A stretch of 7,168 bases of DNA from Desulfobacterales bacterium S5133MH16 (GCA_001751005.1 MAXL01000184.1:1-7168), one strand, 5' to 3'. Shown: positions 1-6,439, numbered from the stretch's first letter. Notes: generated by a model from the letters alone, not told the origin. Numbers and translations: made by a program.

Positions 1-1662
1 ATGTGGCTGGAACAGGAGGGGACCGTCACATGGCCGAAGCTTTCCGGCTGGTTGCAAAAAATCAGGCAAAGCCCGGTAGTAGGAAGACCCGGAGATTATC
101 GTCCCTTGATACTCGATAAAAAAAACAGGCTATACCTGTATCGATACTGGGATTATGAAAAAAAACTTTCTGAATCTATCATCCACCGTTCCAGAGAAGA
201 TTTCCGGGGTTTAGATGCAACCCGTTTAACGGACAGCTTAAAGAGGCTTTTCCCACAAAATGAAGATTATGAGTTTAACTGGCAAATGGTAGCGGCATAC
301 ATTGCGGCGATTAAAAGAATTTGTATTATCTCCGGTGGGCCGGGAACAGGAAAGACCTTCACCATGGCAAAGATCCTTGCGCTGCTTTTAGAGTTGCACG
401 GAAAAGAGAAACTTAAAATCTTGCTTGCCGCTCCCACGGGAAAGGCTGCAGCCCGGATCGCCGAATCAATTAAGGATGCAAAGAAAACGCTAAATAGCCG
501 TTCGGGTATTATCGAGGCAATCCCTTCTGAAGCTTATACCATACACAGAATGCTCAAAACCATCCCGGGTTCCCCGTATTTTCATCATAACCATGAAAAC
601 CCCCTAAATGCGGATGTGGTGGTGGTGGATGAAGCTTCAATGGTAGATCTTGCCCTGATGTCAAAACTCCTTTGGGCGGTTCCTTTTGATGCCAGGCTCA
701 TACTGATCGGAGACAAAGACCAGCTTGCTTCGGTTGAGACCGGTTTTGTATTGGGCGATATCTGTGACAGAGAGAATGTTCACGCATTTTCAGAATGTTT
801 TTGCAACAAATTTGAAGAGGTCACCCAACAAAAAATTGAGCTTCCGCTCAAAGATCATAAAGAATCCCCCGGTCTTTATGACTGTATGGTTGTTTTAAAA
901 AAGAACTATCGGTTTACCGGCAGCAGCGGGATAGGAGAATTAAGCCGTGCGGTAAACCGGGGAGAAATCCATAAGGTCTTGTCCCTGATGAAAAACAATT
1001 CTGATCAAATATTCTGGAAAAAGATTTCACAGCCTGATGATCTGTCACGTTCCCTGGCCCAAAGCATTATTAAAGGCTATTCGGATTATCTTAATACAGA
1101 TGATCCGTACAGAGCCCTTGAACTTTTTAAACGGTTTAAAATATTATGTGCCGTAAAAATCGGTTCAATAGGAGTTAACGCTGTCAACCGGTTGGCGGAA
1201 CAGGTATTGATCCGTGAGGGTCTGATAGCGCCGGATAGATCGTCATCCAATCCCTGGTACAAAGGCAGACCGGTTCTGATTACCCGCAACGATTACAGCC
1301 TGAAACTTTTTAACGGGGACATGGGAATAACCCTGCCGGCTCCGGGTTCAACCGGCAAAGATCTGTATGTCTATTTTTCAGGAGATTCAGGCGAACTCAG
1401 GCGGTTTCTTCCTTACAGGCTCCCGGAACACGAAACGGTTTATGCAATGACTGTTCACAAGAGCCAGGGGTCGGAGTTTGATCATGTTCTTTTAATTCTG
1501 CCGGACCGTGATTACCCGGTATTAACACGGGAACTGTTCTACACGGGAATAACAAGGACCAGAAAAACCGTGTCGATTTGGGCAACGGAAGATATATTAA
1601 AAACAACCATATCCCGTAAAATCGAACGAACCTCAGGACTTAAGGATGCCCTGTGGGGATAA
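1..1662 (+). CDS. recD: RecBCD exodeoxyribonuclease V alpha subunit RecD, 5' end outside window
   Basis: This is the 5'-3' SF1B helicase subunit of RecBCD, which unwinds DNA ends for recombinational repair. Helicase motifs appear in order in the visible 553 residues: Walker A GGPGTGKT at 112-119, motif Ia AAPTGKAAARI at 143-153, Walker B VVVVDEAS at 206-213, motif III LIGDKDQLASVETG at 235-248, motif IV around KNYRFTG at 301-307, the UvrD-C-like segment MTVHKSQGSEFD at 483-494, and motif VI YTGITRTRK at 514-522. The segment NRLYLYRYWDYE at 42-53 is typical of RecD1 proteins that work with RecB and RecC. E. coli RecD has 608 residues, with Walker A near residue 170. Here Walker A lies at 112 and the frame is open from base 1, so about 50-60 N-terminal residues probably lie upstream; the ATG at base 1 is probably internal. 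In the usual gene order recB would precede it. The gene ends in TAA and is followed by a palindromic element that may terminate it. Confidence 0.95.
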   Translation: MWLEQEGTVTWPKLSGWLQKIRQSPVVGRPGDYRPLILDKKNRLYLYRYWDYEKKLSESIIHRSREDFRGLDATRLTDSLKRLFPQNEDYEFNWQMVAAYIAAIKRICIISGGPGTGKTFTMAKILALLLELHGKEKLKILLAAPTGKAAARIAESIKDAKKTLNSRSGIIEAIPSEAYTIHRMLKTIPGSPYFHHNHENPLNADVVVVDEASMVDLALMSKLLWAVPFDARLILIGDKDQLASVETGFVLGDICDRENVHAFSECFCNKFEEVTQQKIELPLKDHKESPGLYDCMVVLKKNYRFTGSSGIGELSRAVNRGEIHKVLSLMKNNSDQIFWKKISQPDDLSRSLAQSIIKGYSDYLNTDDPYRALELFKRFKILCAVKIGSIGVNAVNRLAEQVLIREGLIAPDRSSSNPWYKGRPVLITRNDYSLKLFNGDMGITLPAPGSTGKDLYVYFSGDSGELRRFLPYRLPEHETVYAMTVHKSQGSEFDHVLLILPDRDYPVLTRELFYTGITRTRKTVSIWATEDILKTTISRKIERTSGLKDALWG

Positions 1663-1672
1663 CCGGATAATT

Positions 1673-1800
1673 AAGTGCCTAAAATTTGAAGTGAGCTAAA
1701 GTGAACTAAAGTTAAGGAACTCGCTTGGGGCGAGGCCAGTTTAAAAATGATAGAATTCATCAACTTTAGGCACTTTAGATCACTTTTTACTTAAAACTTT
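1673..1800. repeat. Palindromic intergenic repeat element (MITE- or REP-like), possible recD terminator
   Basis: Two imperfect inverted arms, 1689-1713 and 1762-1785, pair over about 24 bp. The left arm holds exact 10-bp tandem units AGTGAGCTAA (1690-1699) and AGTGAACTAA (1700-1709), followed by AGTT. The right arm on the opposite strand reads AGTGATCTAA, AGTGCCTAA, AGTT. The 48-nt spacer holds a small G+C-rich hairpin, CTCGC-TTGGG-GCGAG, at 1720-1734. The left flank (AGTGCCTAAA at 1674-1683) repeats part of the right-arm sequence again. There is no ORF inside, so it is non-coding. The right arm is followed directly by a run of T, so a transcript leaving recD could fold and terminate here. 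The build resembles a short non-autonomous palindromic repeat; whether other copies exist in the genome cannot be seen from this window. Confidence 0.65.
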
Positions 1801-1826
1801 TAAATAAATTGAATAAACCAACTATT

Positions 1827-1840
1827 ATACGTGATCGTAT
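1827..1840. promoter_or_regulatory. Small palindrome upstream of the crotonase gene, possible operator
   Basis: ATACG-TGAT-CGTAT is a perfect 5-bp inverted repeat 31 bases before the start codon of the crotonase gene, next to the AT-rich stretch TATTATA at 1823-1829 that could serve as a -10 region. No good -35 box is visible. An operator for a local regulator is possible, but a chance match of this length is also possible. Confidence 0.15.
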
Positions 1841-1870
1841 TTAAGAATTTGTGTACTAAGGAGTGACTAT

Positions 1871-2665
1871 ATGAAATATCAAGAAATAATATTTGAGGAA
1901 AAAGGATCTGTTGCTTATTTAACATTGAATCGACCCGATATCCGAAATGCCATAACCGGTGAAATAATCATCAAGGAAATCGAGGAGGCATGCCAAAGGG
2001 TTCAGGAAAATAATGATATTAGTGTCATGATTGTCACTGGTGCGGGTTCCGCTTTTTCGGCCGGCGGCAACGTAAAGGATATGTATTATAAGCAAGGTAT
2101 GTTCTCGGGCAATCCTGAGCAGTTGCGCAAGAATTACTGCAAAGGCATCCAGCGCATTCCTTTGGCGTTATATTATCTGGACGTTCCCACCATAGCGGCA
2201 GTCAACGGTCCGGCTATCGGTGCGGGTTGTGATTTAGCATGCATGTGCGATATCCGTATCGCCAGCCAAACCGCCCGTTTCGGAGAAACCTTTGTTTCCG
2301 TCGGCCTAATCCCCGGTGATGGCGGAGCATTTTTCTTGCCCCGTATCATAGGATTTTCCAGAGCATGTGAGCTTGCATTTACATGCAGGGTAATTGATGC
2401 ACATGAATCCGAGCGGATCGGTCTGGTGAGCGAAGTCACCGCACCGGAAAATCTTATTCAGCGGTGCACGGAAATCGCTTTTGAAATTGCAAAACACCCC
2501 TCAAATATCCTTCGGCTGGCAAAGCGTCTGTTCAATCTTTCACAAGGAAGGAGATTGGAGGAAGTACTTGAACTTTCTGCTGCCTATCAGGCCCTGTGCC
2601 ATCATACCCCTGAGCATGAAAAGGCTGTAGAGAAACTATTTTCCGGCAAAAAAAGTCTTTTATAA
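1871..2665 (+). CDS. Crotonase-superfamily protein (enoyl-CoA hydratase/isomerase-like)
   Basis: The 264-residue protein has the usual crotonase length. It should act on an acyl-CoA thioester in the cytoplasm. The N-terminal LTLNRPDIRNAI (17-28) is the standard first strand and CoA-binding segment. The oxyanion-hole regions are SAGGNVKDM at 63-71 and NGPAIGAGCDLA at 112-123. In rat enoyl-CoA hydratase the catalytic pair is Glu144 and Glu164. By alignment, the second is kept as Glu167 (RACELAF), while the first is replaced by Phe141 (FGETFVSVGLIPGDGG). Asp150 lies in the following loop, near where PaaG-type isomerases carry a working Asp. A classic hydratase role is therefore doubtful, and an isomerase or other crotonase reaction is equally possible. 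The start is supported by AAGGAG at 1858-1863, 7 nt before ATG. The gene stands alone on its strand and overlaps the end of the convergent gene by 6 bp. Confidence 0.9.
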   Translation: MKYQEIIFEEKGSVAYLTLNRPDIRNAITGEIIIKEIEEACQRVQENNDISVMIVTGAGSAFSAGGNVKDMYYKQGMFSGNPEQLRKNYCKGIQRIPLALYYLDVPTIAAVNGPAIGAGCDLACMCDIRIASQTARFGETFVSVGLIPGDGGAFFLPRIIGFSRACELAFTCRVIDAHESERIGLVSEVTAPENLIQRCTEIAFEIAKHPSNILRLAKRLFNLSQGRRLEEVLELSAAYQALCHHTPEHEKAVEKLFSGKKSLL

Positions 2666-2670
2666 AAAGA
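2656..2670 (-). terminator. Weak hairpin plus U-tract at the convergent gene ends
   Basis: TCTTTT-ATA-AAAAGA is a perfect 6-bp stem with a 3-nt loop spanning both stop codons. Read on the minus strand it is followed by a run of seven T (complement of 2648-2654), the shape of an intrinsic terminator for the gene ending at 2660. The stem is almost all A-T, so it would be weak. No U-tract follows on the plus strand. Confidence 0.3.
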
Positions 2671-3343
2671 TGCCGAATTGCAAAAGTAATTCTCCAAAAT
2701 AGATTGCTGTTTTTTGTTCCTTTTCCTTTTCGCTGTCATTGAGCTTACAATTGAAAGAAACGCAATCAATGGGTTTTGTAGTAATCCGCTCTGTAGAACC
2801 CTCTGCATGCAACAAACACCCCTTGCTATGCTTTATTTGAAAATCTTCACCCCTGTGTAAGAATACGCATCCTTGATTGGCGGGTCTTTCGTAATTTCTC
2901 TTTGTATAAAAGTTATGAAAATCATCCGGAAAACTCACAAAGAGATCCAGATCGGCATCCGGCATTATTCTGGGCCCGAATATGTGAATCTTGTCTGTTG
3001 TATCATCGGGTATAACTGTATAGTCGATAATTTTTGGAAAGTACAATTTAAGCAAAATCTTGTCTCTGCCAATAATAGAAGTAAATATTACTTGAGTGAA
3101 GTAGAATTGCATAAACTGATCAAAACTTAAGTGCTTGTTTCCAAATGGAACCGCTTCCCACAAATGGTTTGCATATTCTGAATATATAAGCCGGACGTTT
3201 TCATGCATTGCAAAGCCGGGAGTCTTACAACAATGATGCGATATACCCCCTGAAGGCTCACACCTCATACACTCTTCTAAAGTGGGAGCATCTTTGGTTT
3301 GTCTTGACAGCAATTCCTGCAATGTTTTGGATAAATATGTCAT
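2660..3343 (-). CDS. Cys-cluster protein resembling the YkgJ family, function unknown
   Basis: A 227-residue soluble protein with no signal peptide or membrane segment. Its eight cysteines fall into two groups: C25-x2-C28 and C38-C39 (HHCC at 36-39) near the N-terminus, then C159 (GCVFL), C176 (KGCLLH), C194 and C199 (KPIDCVSFNC) near the C-terminus. The order and the second group resemble YkgJ-type proteins (C-FL, C-IY, RP-x2-C-x-F-x-C), thought to bind an iron or zinc centre. About 120 residues separate the two groups, longer than I expect for small family members; that middle part (40-158) has no motif I recognise. The last ~25 residues after C199 are charged, then hydrophobic. The start is supported by GAGGT (3350-3354 on the minus strand), 6 nt before ATG. 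It lies 83 nt downstream of pgi on the same strand. Metal binding is inferred from cysteine spacing only. Confidence 0.75.
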   Translation of the reverse strand: MTYLSKTLQELLSRQTKDAPTLEECMRCEPSGGISHHCCKTPGFAMHENVRLIYSEYANHLWEAVPFGNKHLSFDQFMQFYFTQVIFTSIIGRDKILLKLYFPKIIDYTVIPDDTTDKIHIFGPRIMPDADLDLFVSFPDDFHNFYTKRNYERPANQGCVFLHRGEDFQIKHSKGCLLHAEGSTERITTKPIDCVSFNCKLNDSEKEKEQKTAIYFGELLLQFGIFL

Positions 3344-3426
3344 GGTGATACCTCAAAGATATAAATTGTGAAGTTATTTTTGAGTGAGTCCCAAGTCTGT
3401 ATGACAAAGAAAAGGACGGTATTCAA

Positions 3427-5046
3427 TCACTTGCCGGAGAACAGAGTCTCCAGATAGAATCTGGTTATGGGATCGACGTCATCAAAGCGGTGCTTACTGC
3501 TCTGATTTTTTATTGCCATCTGTTTTCGAATATCTGTAGCAAGGGTTTTGCCCAGCTCCACACCGAACTGATCAAAGGGATTTATACCCCATACAAAGGC
3601 TTCGAAAACTGTTTTAGCTTCATAAAAGGAAAGCAGTCTGCCGATATTTTCCGGCGAAAGATCATTTAAAATAAGGGTTGATGACGGCCGGTTACCGGAA
3701 AAAGATTTTGCCGGATTTGTGTCTTGCTTTCCCCTTGCAAGGGCTTGGGGTTGTGCAATCAGATTCGACCAGAGTTCCTGGTGATTGGTGACCCCTTTTG
3801 ATTGACTCTGATACTGTTTAAAATGGGGATTGATGACACCGATAAAATCAATGGGAAACGGACGACCCTGATGTGCCAGCTGAAAGAACGAATGCTGTGC
3901 ATTGGTTCCGGGTTCTCCAAAAATAATAATGCCCGAAGGCTCATCTATCAGTTCACCGGATTGGGTGACTGACTTGCCGTTGCTTTCCATGTTAAGTTGC
4001 TGGATATGAGCCGCCAGTTTGGACAACGGAGATGCATAAGGGATGATGGCATGAGCAGGATATCCCAGGAAATTATTATTCCAGATTGAAATAAGCGCCG
4101 CAATAAGGGGAATATTTTCTTCCACCGGGGCGTTTTGGGCATGAAGGTCCATGTCTTGAGCGCCTTTCAAAAACCGTTCAAACCGTTCATACCCTAAATA
4201 CAGACTCAGGGGAACTCCGCCTACCGCTGAGGTAACACTGTATCTTCCACCGATGAAATCGAACATATGAAATGAAGAAAGGACGGGATTTGAAGGATCA
4301 TCTCCCGGAGATCCCATACTGGTAACCGTGACAAAATGTTGGGCAGGATCAAGACCTTTCTCCGTCATAAAGGCATACGCCTGATGGGTATTGGCCATGG
4401 TTTCTGCTGTTGTGTAGCTTTTTGAGATGACGATCCACAGGGTGGTTTCAGGATCAATGGCCGAAGCAATGGATCCAAAATTATGAATGTCCACGTTTGA
4501 AAGAAACGACATTTCAATTTTTTTATCTGCCTGCGGATCCAATGCCTGGGCGACAAACTCCGTCCCCAGGTATGATCCACCGATTCCGATGACAACCATA
4601 TGTTTAAACGGTTTGCCGGTTGACCCGGTTATTTTTCCATCATGAACTTGTGATGCAAACCCTTTGATATCCTCTCTTACTCTTATTATTTCAGGCATTA
4701 CATCTTTACCGTCAACAAAAACCGGATTGCCTGAAAAATTCCTTGCTGCTGTATGAAGCGCCGCCCTGTTTTCAGTTGTATTGATCTTTTCACCACAGAC
4801 CATTGCGGTAAACTGCTCTTTTAGCCTCCGGGCATCAGAAAGTTTGAACAGAAGTCCCATGGTCTGCTCATCCAACCTCTGGCGTGAAAAATCATAAAAG
4901 ATACCGGCGCCATTCAAAGAGAAATTTATAAGTCGATCTTTTTCTTCCAGTAGATACTTGAGATGTTTTTCAGGACGACTCATGATATCAGCATGCCGGA
5001 TCAATTTCTTCCAGGCGGGGATATCATTAAGTTTCATGCCGGTCAT
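3427..5046 (-). CDS. pgi: Glucose-6-phosphate isomerase
   Basis: Converts glucose 6-phosphate to fructose 6-phosphate in glycolysis and gluconeogenesis (cytoplasm). The 539 residues match the usual length of the long PGI family. Visible motifs: TENRAALH (91-98), phosphate-binding GIGGSYLGTE (154-163) and SKSYTTAET (208-216), GGRYSVTSAVG (266-276, family signature) with Arg268 at the rabbit Arg272 position, and MESNGKS (353-359). GEPGTNAQHSFFQ (377-389) holds catalytic base Glu378 (rabbit Glu357), His408 matches the ring-opening His388, and FGVELGK (494-500) holds Lys500 (rabbit Lys518). All catalytic residues are present, so the enzyme should be active. The start follows a strong AAAGGAGG (5052-5059 on the minus strand) 5 nt before ATG; a second ATG three codons in is less well placed. 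It lies 24 nt after the small Cys-rich gene and is probably co-transcribed with it. Confidence 0.98.
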   Translation of the reverse strand: MTGMKLNDIPAWKKLIRHADIMSRPEKHLKYLLEEKDRLINFSLNGAGIFYDFSRQRLDEQTMGLLFKLSDARRLKEQFTAMVCGEKINTTENRAALHTAARNFSGNPVFVDGKDVMPEIIRVREDIKGFASQVHDGKITGSTGKPFKHMVVIGIGGSYLGTEFVAQALDPQADKKIEMSFLSNVDIHNFGSIASAIDPETTLWIVISKSYTTAETMANTHQAYAFMTEKGLDPAQHFVTVTSMGSPGDDPSNPVLSSFHMFDFIGGRYSVTSAVGGVPLSLYLGYERFERFLKGAQDMDLHAQNAPVEENIPLIAALISIWNNNFLGYPAHAIIPYASPLSKLAAHIQQLNMESNGKSVTQSGELIDEPSGIIIFGEPGTNAQHSFFQLAHQGRPFPIDFIGVINPHFKQYQSQSKGVTNHQELWSNLIAQPQALARGKQDTNPAKSFSGNRPSSTLILNDLSPENIGRLLSFYEAKTVFEAFVWGINPFDQFGVELGKTLATDIRKQMAIKNQSSKHRFDDVDPITRFYLETLFSGK

Positions 5047-5070
5047 ACAGCCCTCCTTTGATTGAACAGA

Positions 5071-5301
5071 TTAAACGCGTTTTGAACACGATATGGCTTC
5101 ACACAAAATGGTGTGTATTTTGTCGAGCATGTTGCAATCGTCCATACAGTCAGGGAAATCTTTTCTTTTCTCACATTCTCTACAAGGGCTTTTTGTAAGG
5201 TAGCCGATTTCAAAATCGAACCTGTATTCGAGCTTTTTATAAGGCAAATATTTCATTTGTCGCAAAATCATAGGTAACGGATAGCATAACATCCAAACCA
5301 T
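5071..5301 (-). CDS. Small Cys-rich protein, function unknown
   Basis: A 76-residue protein with a cysteine-rich second half: C40-x2-C43, C52-x3-C56, C67 and C72, plus C6 near the start. The segment SPCRECEKR at 38-46, then DCMDDC at 51-56, and a helix-like tail (NMLDKIHTILCEAISCSK) suggest a compact metal-binding or disulfide-stabilised fold; the metal is not known. The chosen ATG is preceded by AGGAG (5313-5317) at a rather long 11-nt spacing. Met16 (MKYLPYKK) is a possible alternative start, but no ribosome binding site precedes it, and the leading segment MVWMLCYPLPMIL could be hydrophobic 5' extension rather than real protein. It lies 24 nt upstream of pgi and is likely translated from the same mRNA. 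Coding is supported by the well-spaced cysteines and the tight fit with pgi, not by a recognised family. Confidence 0.7.
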   Translation of the reverse strand: MVWMLCYPLPMILRQMKYLPYKKLEYRFDFEIGYLTKSPCRECEKRKDFPDCMDDCNMLDKIHTILCEAISCSKRV

Positions 5302-5312
5302 AACAAGGGAAA

Positions 5313-5329
5313 CTCCTGTACCTGACAGG
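5313..5329 (-). promoter_or_regulatory. Ribosome binding site of the small Cys-rich gene, partly inside a hairpin
   Basis: On the minus strand AGGAG (complement of 5313-5317) is the best binding site for the gene starting at 5301. The last three bases overlap the perfect 5-bp stem CCTGT-CAGGT-ACAGG (5315-5329), which would partly hide it. The same 5326-5329 bases are also part of the larger inverted repeat next to it, so the two folds exclude each other. The base-pairing is visible; any regulatory effect is inference. Confidence 0.35.
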
Positions 5330-5397
5330 GCAAACGTATTTGAATCCCAATACAGGGAGAACGCTACGCTGCACCGAAATCAAATGCGTTTACCCTG
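5326..5397. repeat. 17-bp inverted repeat between the HAD gene and the small Cys-rich gene
   Basis: CAGGGCAAACGTATTTG (5326-5342) and the reverse complement of 5381-5397, CAGGGTAAACGCATTTG, match at 15 of 17 positions. In the minus-strand transcript one mismatch becomes a G-U wobble, leaving a near-complete 17-bp stem around a 38-nt loop. The loop contains a further 4-bp stem (TCCC-TGTATT-GGGA on the minus strand). The right arm includes the last codons and the stop of the HAD gene. There is no T-run after the stem, so it is not a standard intrinsic terminator. It may be a dispersed palindromic repeat or a transcript-processing or stabilising structure. Confidence 0.6.
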
Positions 5398-6387
5398 GGG
5401 TATGATGTTTTTTAATGCCTCAAAATCTTCAATAATATAATCTGCACCTGCCTGTAACAGATCCTCTTTCAGCTTGTCCTTGTCAGACGATGATATAAGA
5501 ATCCCGATACCGGCAAATCCTGCTCTGGATCTTGAGGCTGCTACCATATCATCCGGCATATCTCCAATGTAATAGAATCCGGAGACATTATGTTTTTGGA
5601 TCTCGGCAATGGCATCAAGCATATAAGGATTGGGTTTGCTGAGAGAAACTCTTCTTTTTTCATTCTTATATATTTTTTGTTCTTCTTTAATACAGTCGTC
5701 AAGTGTGTAAGTAATTTTGAAAAACTTTCTCAAATCGAACAAATCCAAAGGGTAGTCGGCCTCGGCTTTGGGCCGTCCTGTGGCGATGGCCAGAATATTA
5801 GTTTTTGAGAGGTTTTCAAGGATGGATCTGTCAAGCATAAGTTTTTCTCTGTTTATAAACCCTTTTCCGTGGTACATTCTTGCCGGAATTCCGTAAGTGG
5901 CTTTAAACATCTCTTTTCCAAGATATATCTCCTGAAAAATTTGCTTGATGATATTTCCGCTTCCAACATCGCCGGTGAAAAGGCTGGTAATGAATTCATT
6001 CTTCTGTTTGCCGTTTTTTTTCAATAGAGAGGTTACCGGGCTTTTTGTAGAGTTTAAAAACTGCGATAGGACCGTAACATCACAACTGCTGATCACTTTA
6101 TTATGCCGGGTCCAGGGGTCCGGGTCCTGATCGTCTGTTGGACCTTTTACCAAAGTGAATAAAAGGTTTATTACTAAAAAAGTTAAGTCCCAATCATTGT
6201 TCAGGCCTCCGCTTTGTTTTACTCTGGCAAGATCTGTTAAGGAAAACAGCGGATCGGGCAAATCTTTCCATGATCCTGCTCCTTTGAAAAATAATCTGGC
6301 GGTTTGTCTTACCGTGTCCCGGTATGAGCTTGAGACATCAACAATGACACCATCCATATCAAAAACGATTAATGATTTAGATTCCAT
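5380..6387 (-). CDS. HAD-superfamily hydrolase (phosphatase-like) with a large cap insertion
   Basis: A 335-residue protein from the ATG at 6387. HAD motif I is FDMDGVIVDVSSSYR (9-23), with nucleophile Asp10 and acid/base Asp12. Motif II is ATGRPKAE (202-209, Thr203), motif III is SKPNP with Lys251, and motif IV is YIGDMPDDM (273-281, Asp276 and the following acidic pair). All four catalytic elements are present, so a phosphohydrolase acting on a small phosphorylated compound is likely; the substrate is unknown. The DVSSSYR after motif I resembles the uncharacterised HAD-IA group described as hypothetical protein 1 (TIGR01548). About 180 residues separate motifs I and II, with conserved-looking QSGGLNNDWDL and YHGKGFINREKL, so the cap is large. 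The frame stays open to an ATG at 6501, but that start lacks a ribosome binding site, whereas AGGAA precedes 6387 by 8 nt and motif I then sits at the usual N-terminal place. The last codons overlap an inverted repeat. Confidence 0.88.
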   Translation of the reverse strand: MESKSLIVFDMDGVIVDVSSSYRDTVRQTARLFFKGAGSWKDLPDPLFSLTDLARVKQSGGLNNDWDLTFLVINLLFTLVKGPTDDQDPDPWTRHNKVISSCDVTVLSQFLNSTKSPVTSLLKKNGKQKNEFITSLFTGDVGSGNIIKQIFQEIYLGKEMFKATYGIPARMYHGKGFINREKLMLDRSILENLSKTNILAIATGRPKAEADYPLDLFDLRKFFKITYTLDDCIKEEQKIYKNEKRRVSLSKPNPYMLDAIAEIQKHNVSGFYYIGDMPDDMVAASRSRAGFAGIGILISSSDKDKLKEDLLQAGADYIIEDFEALKNIIPQGKRI

Positions 6388-6395
6388 ATAGAAAA

Positions 6396-6439
6396 TTCCT
6401 AACTCGGATTCTATACAATAGACATATTGTTTATTGCAA
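6396..6439 (-). promoter_or_regulatory. Putative promoter and ribosome binding site of the HAD gene, with operator-like palindrome
   Basis: On the minus strand TTGCAA (6434-6439) and TATAGA (6410-6415), 18 bp apart, resemble -35 and -10 boxes. AGGAA (6396-6400) is the ribosome binding site, 8 nt before the ATG at 6387, and supports that start. A perfect 6-bp palindrome, ACAATA-GACA-TATTGT (6415-6430), lies between the boxes and touches the -10. The boxes are only partial matches to the sigma-70 consensus, so the promoter is a guess; the ribosome binding site is firmer. Confidence 0.35.

Noticed and set aside
1..60. Genuinely truncated RecD starting at base 1
   Set aside because: The frame is open at the edge and the missing length matches the normal N-terminus, so the cut is due to the window rather than a broken gene.
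1690..1713. Short direct repeats as a CRISPR array
   Set aside because: Units are 10 bp, directly adjacent, with no spacers and no cas genes nearby.
2873..3130. 85-residue plus-strand open frame opposite the YkgJ-like gene
   Set aside because: It lies wholly antisense to a better-supported gene with ordered cysteines and a ribosome binding site, and has no recognisable motif.
5326..5343. Plus-strand remnant of a duplicated HAD gene end (Gln-Gly-Lys-Arg-Ile-stop)
   Set aside because: An in-frame TGA lies immediately upstream and the flanking sequence shows no similarity to the HAD gene, so only the 17-bp repeat is shared, not a gene fragment.
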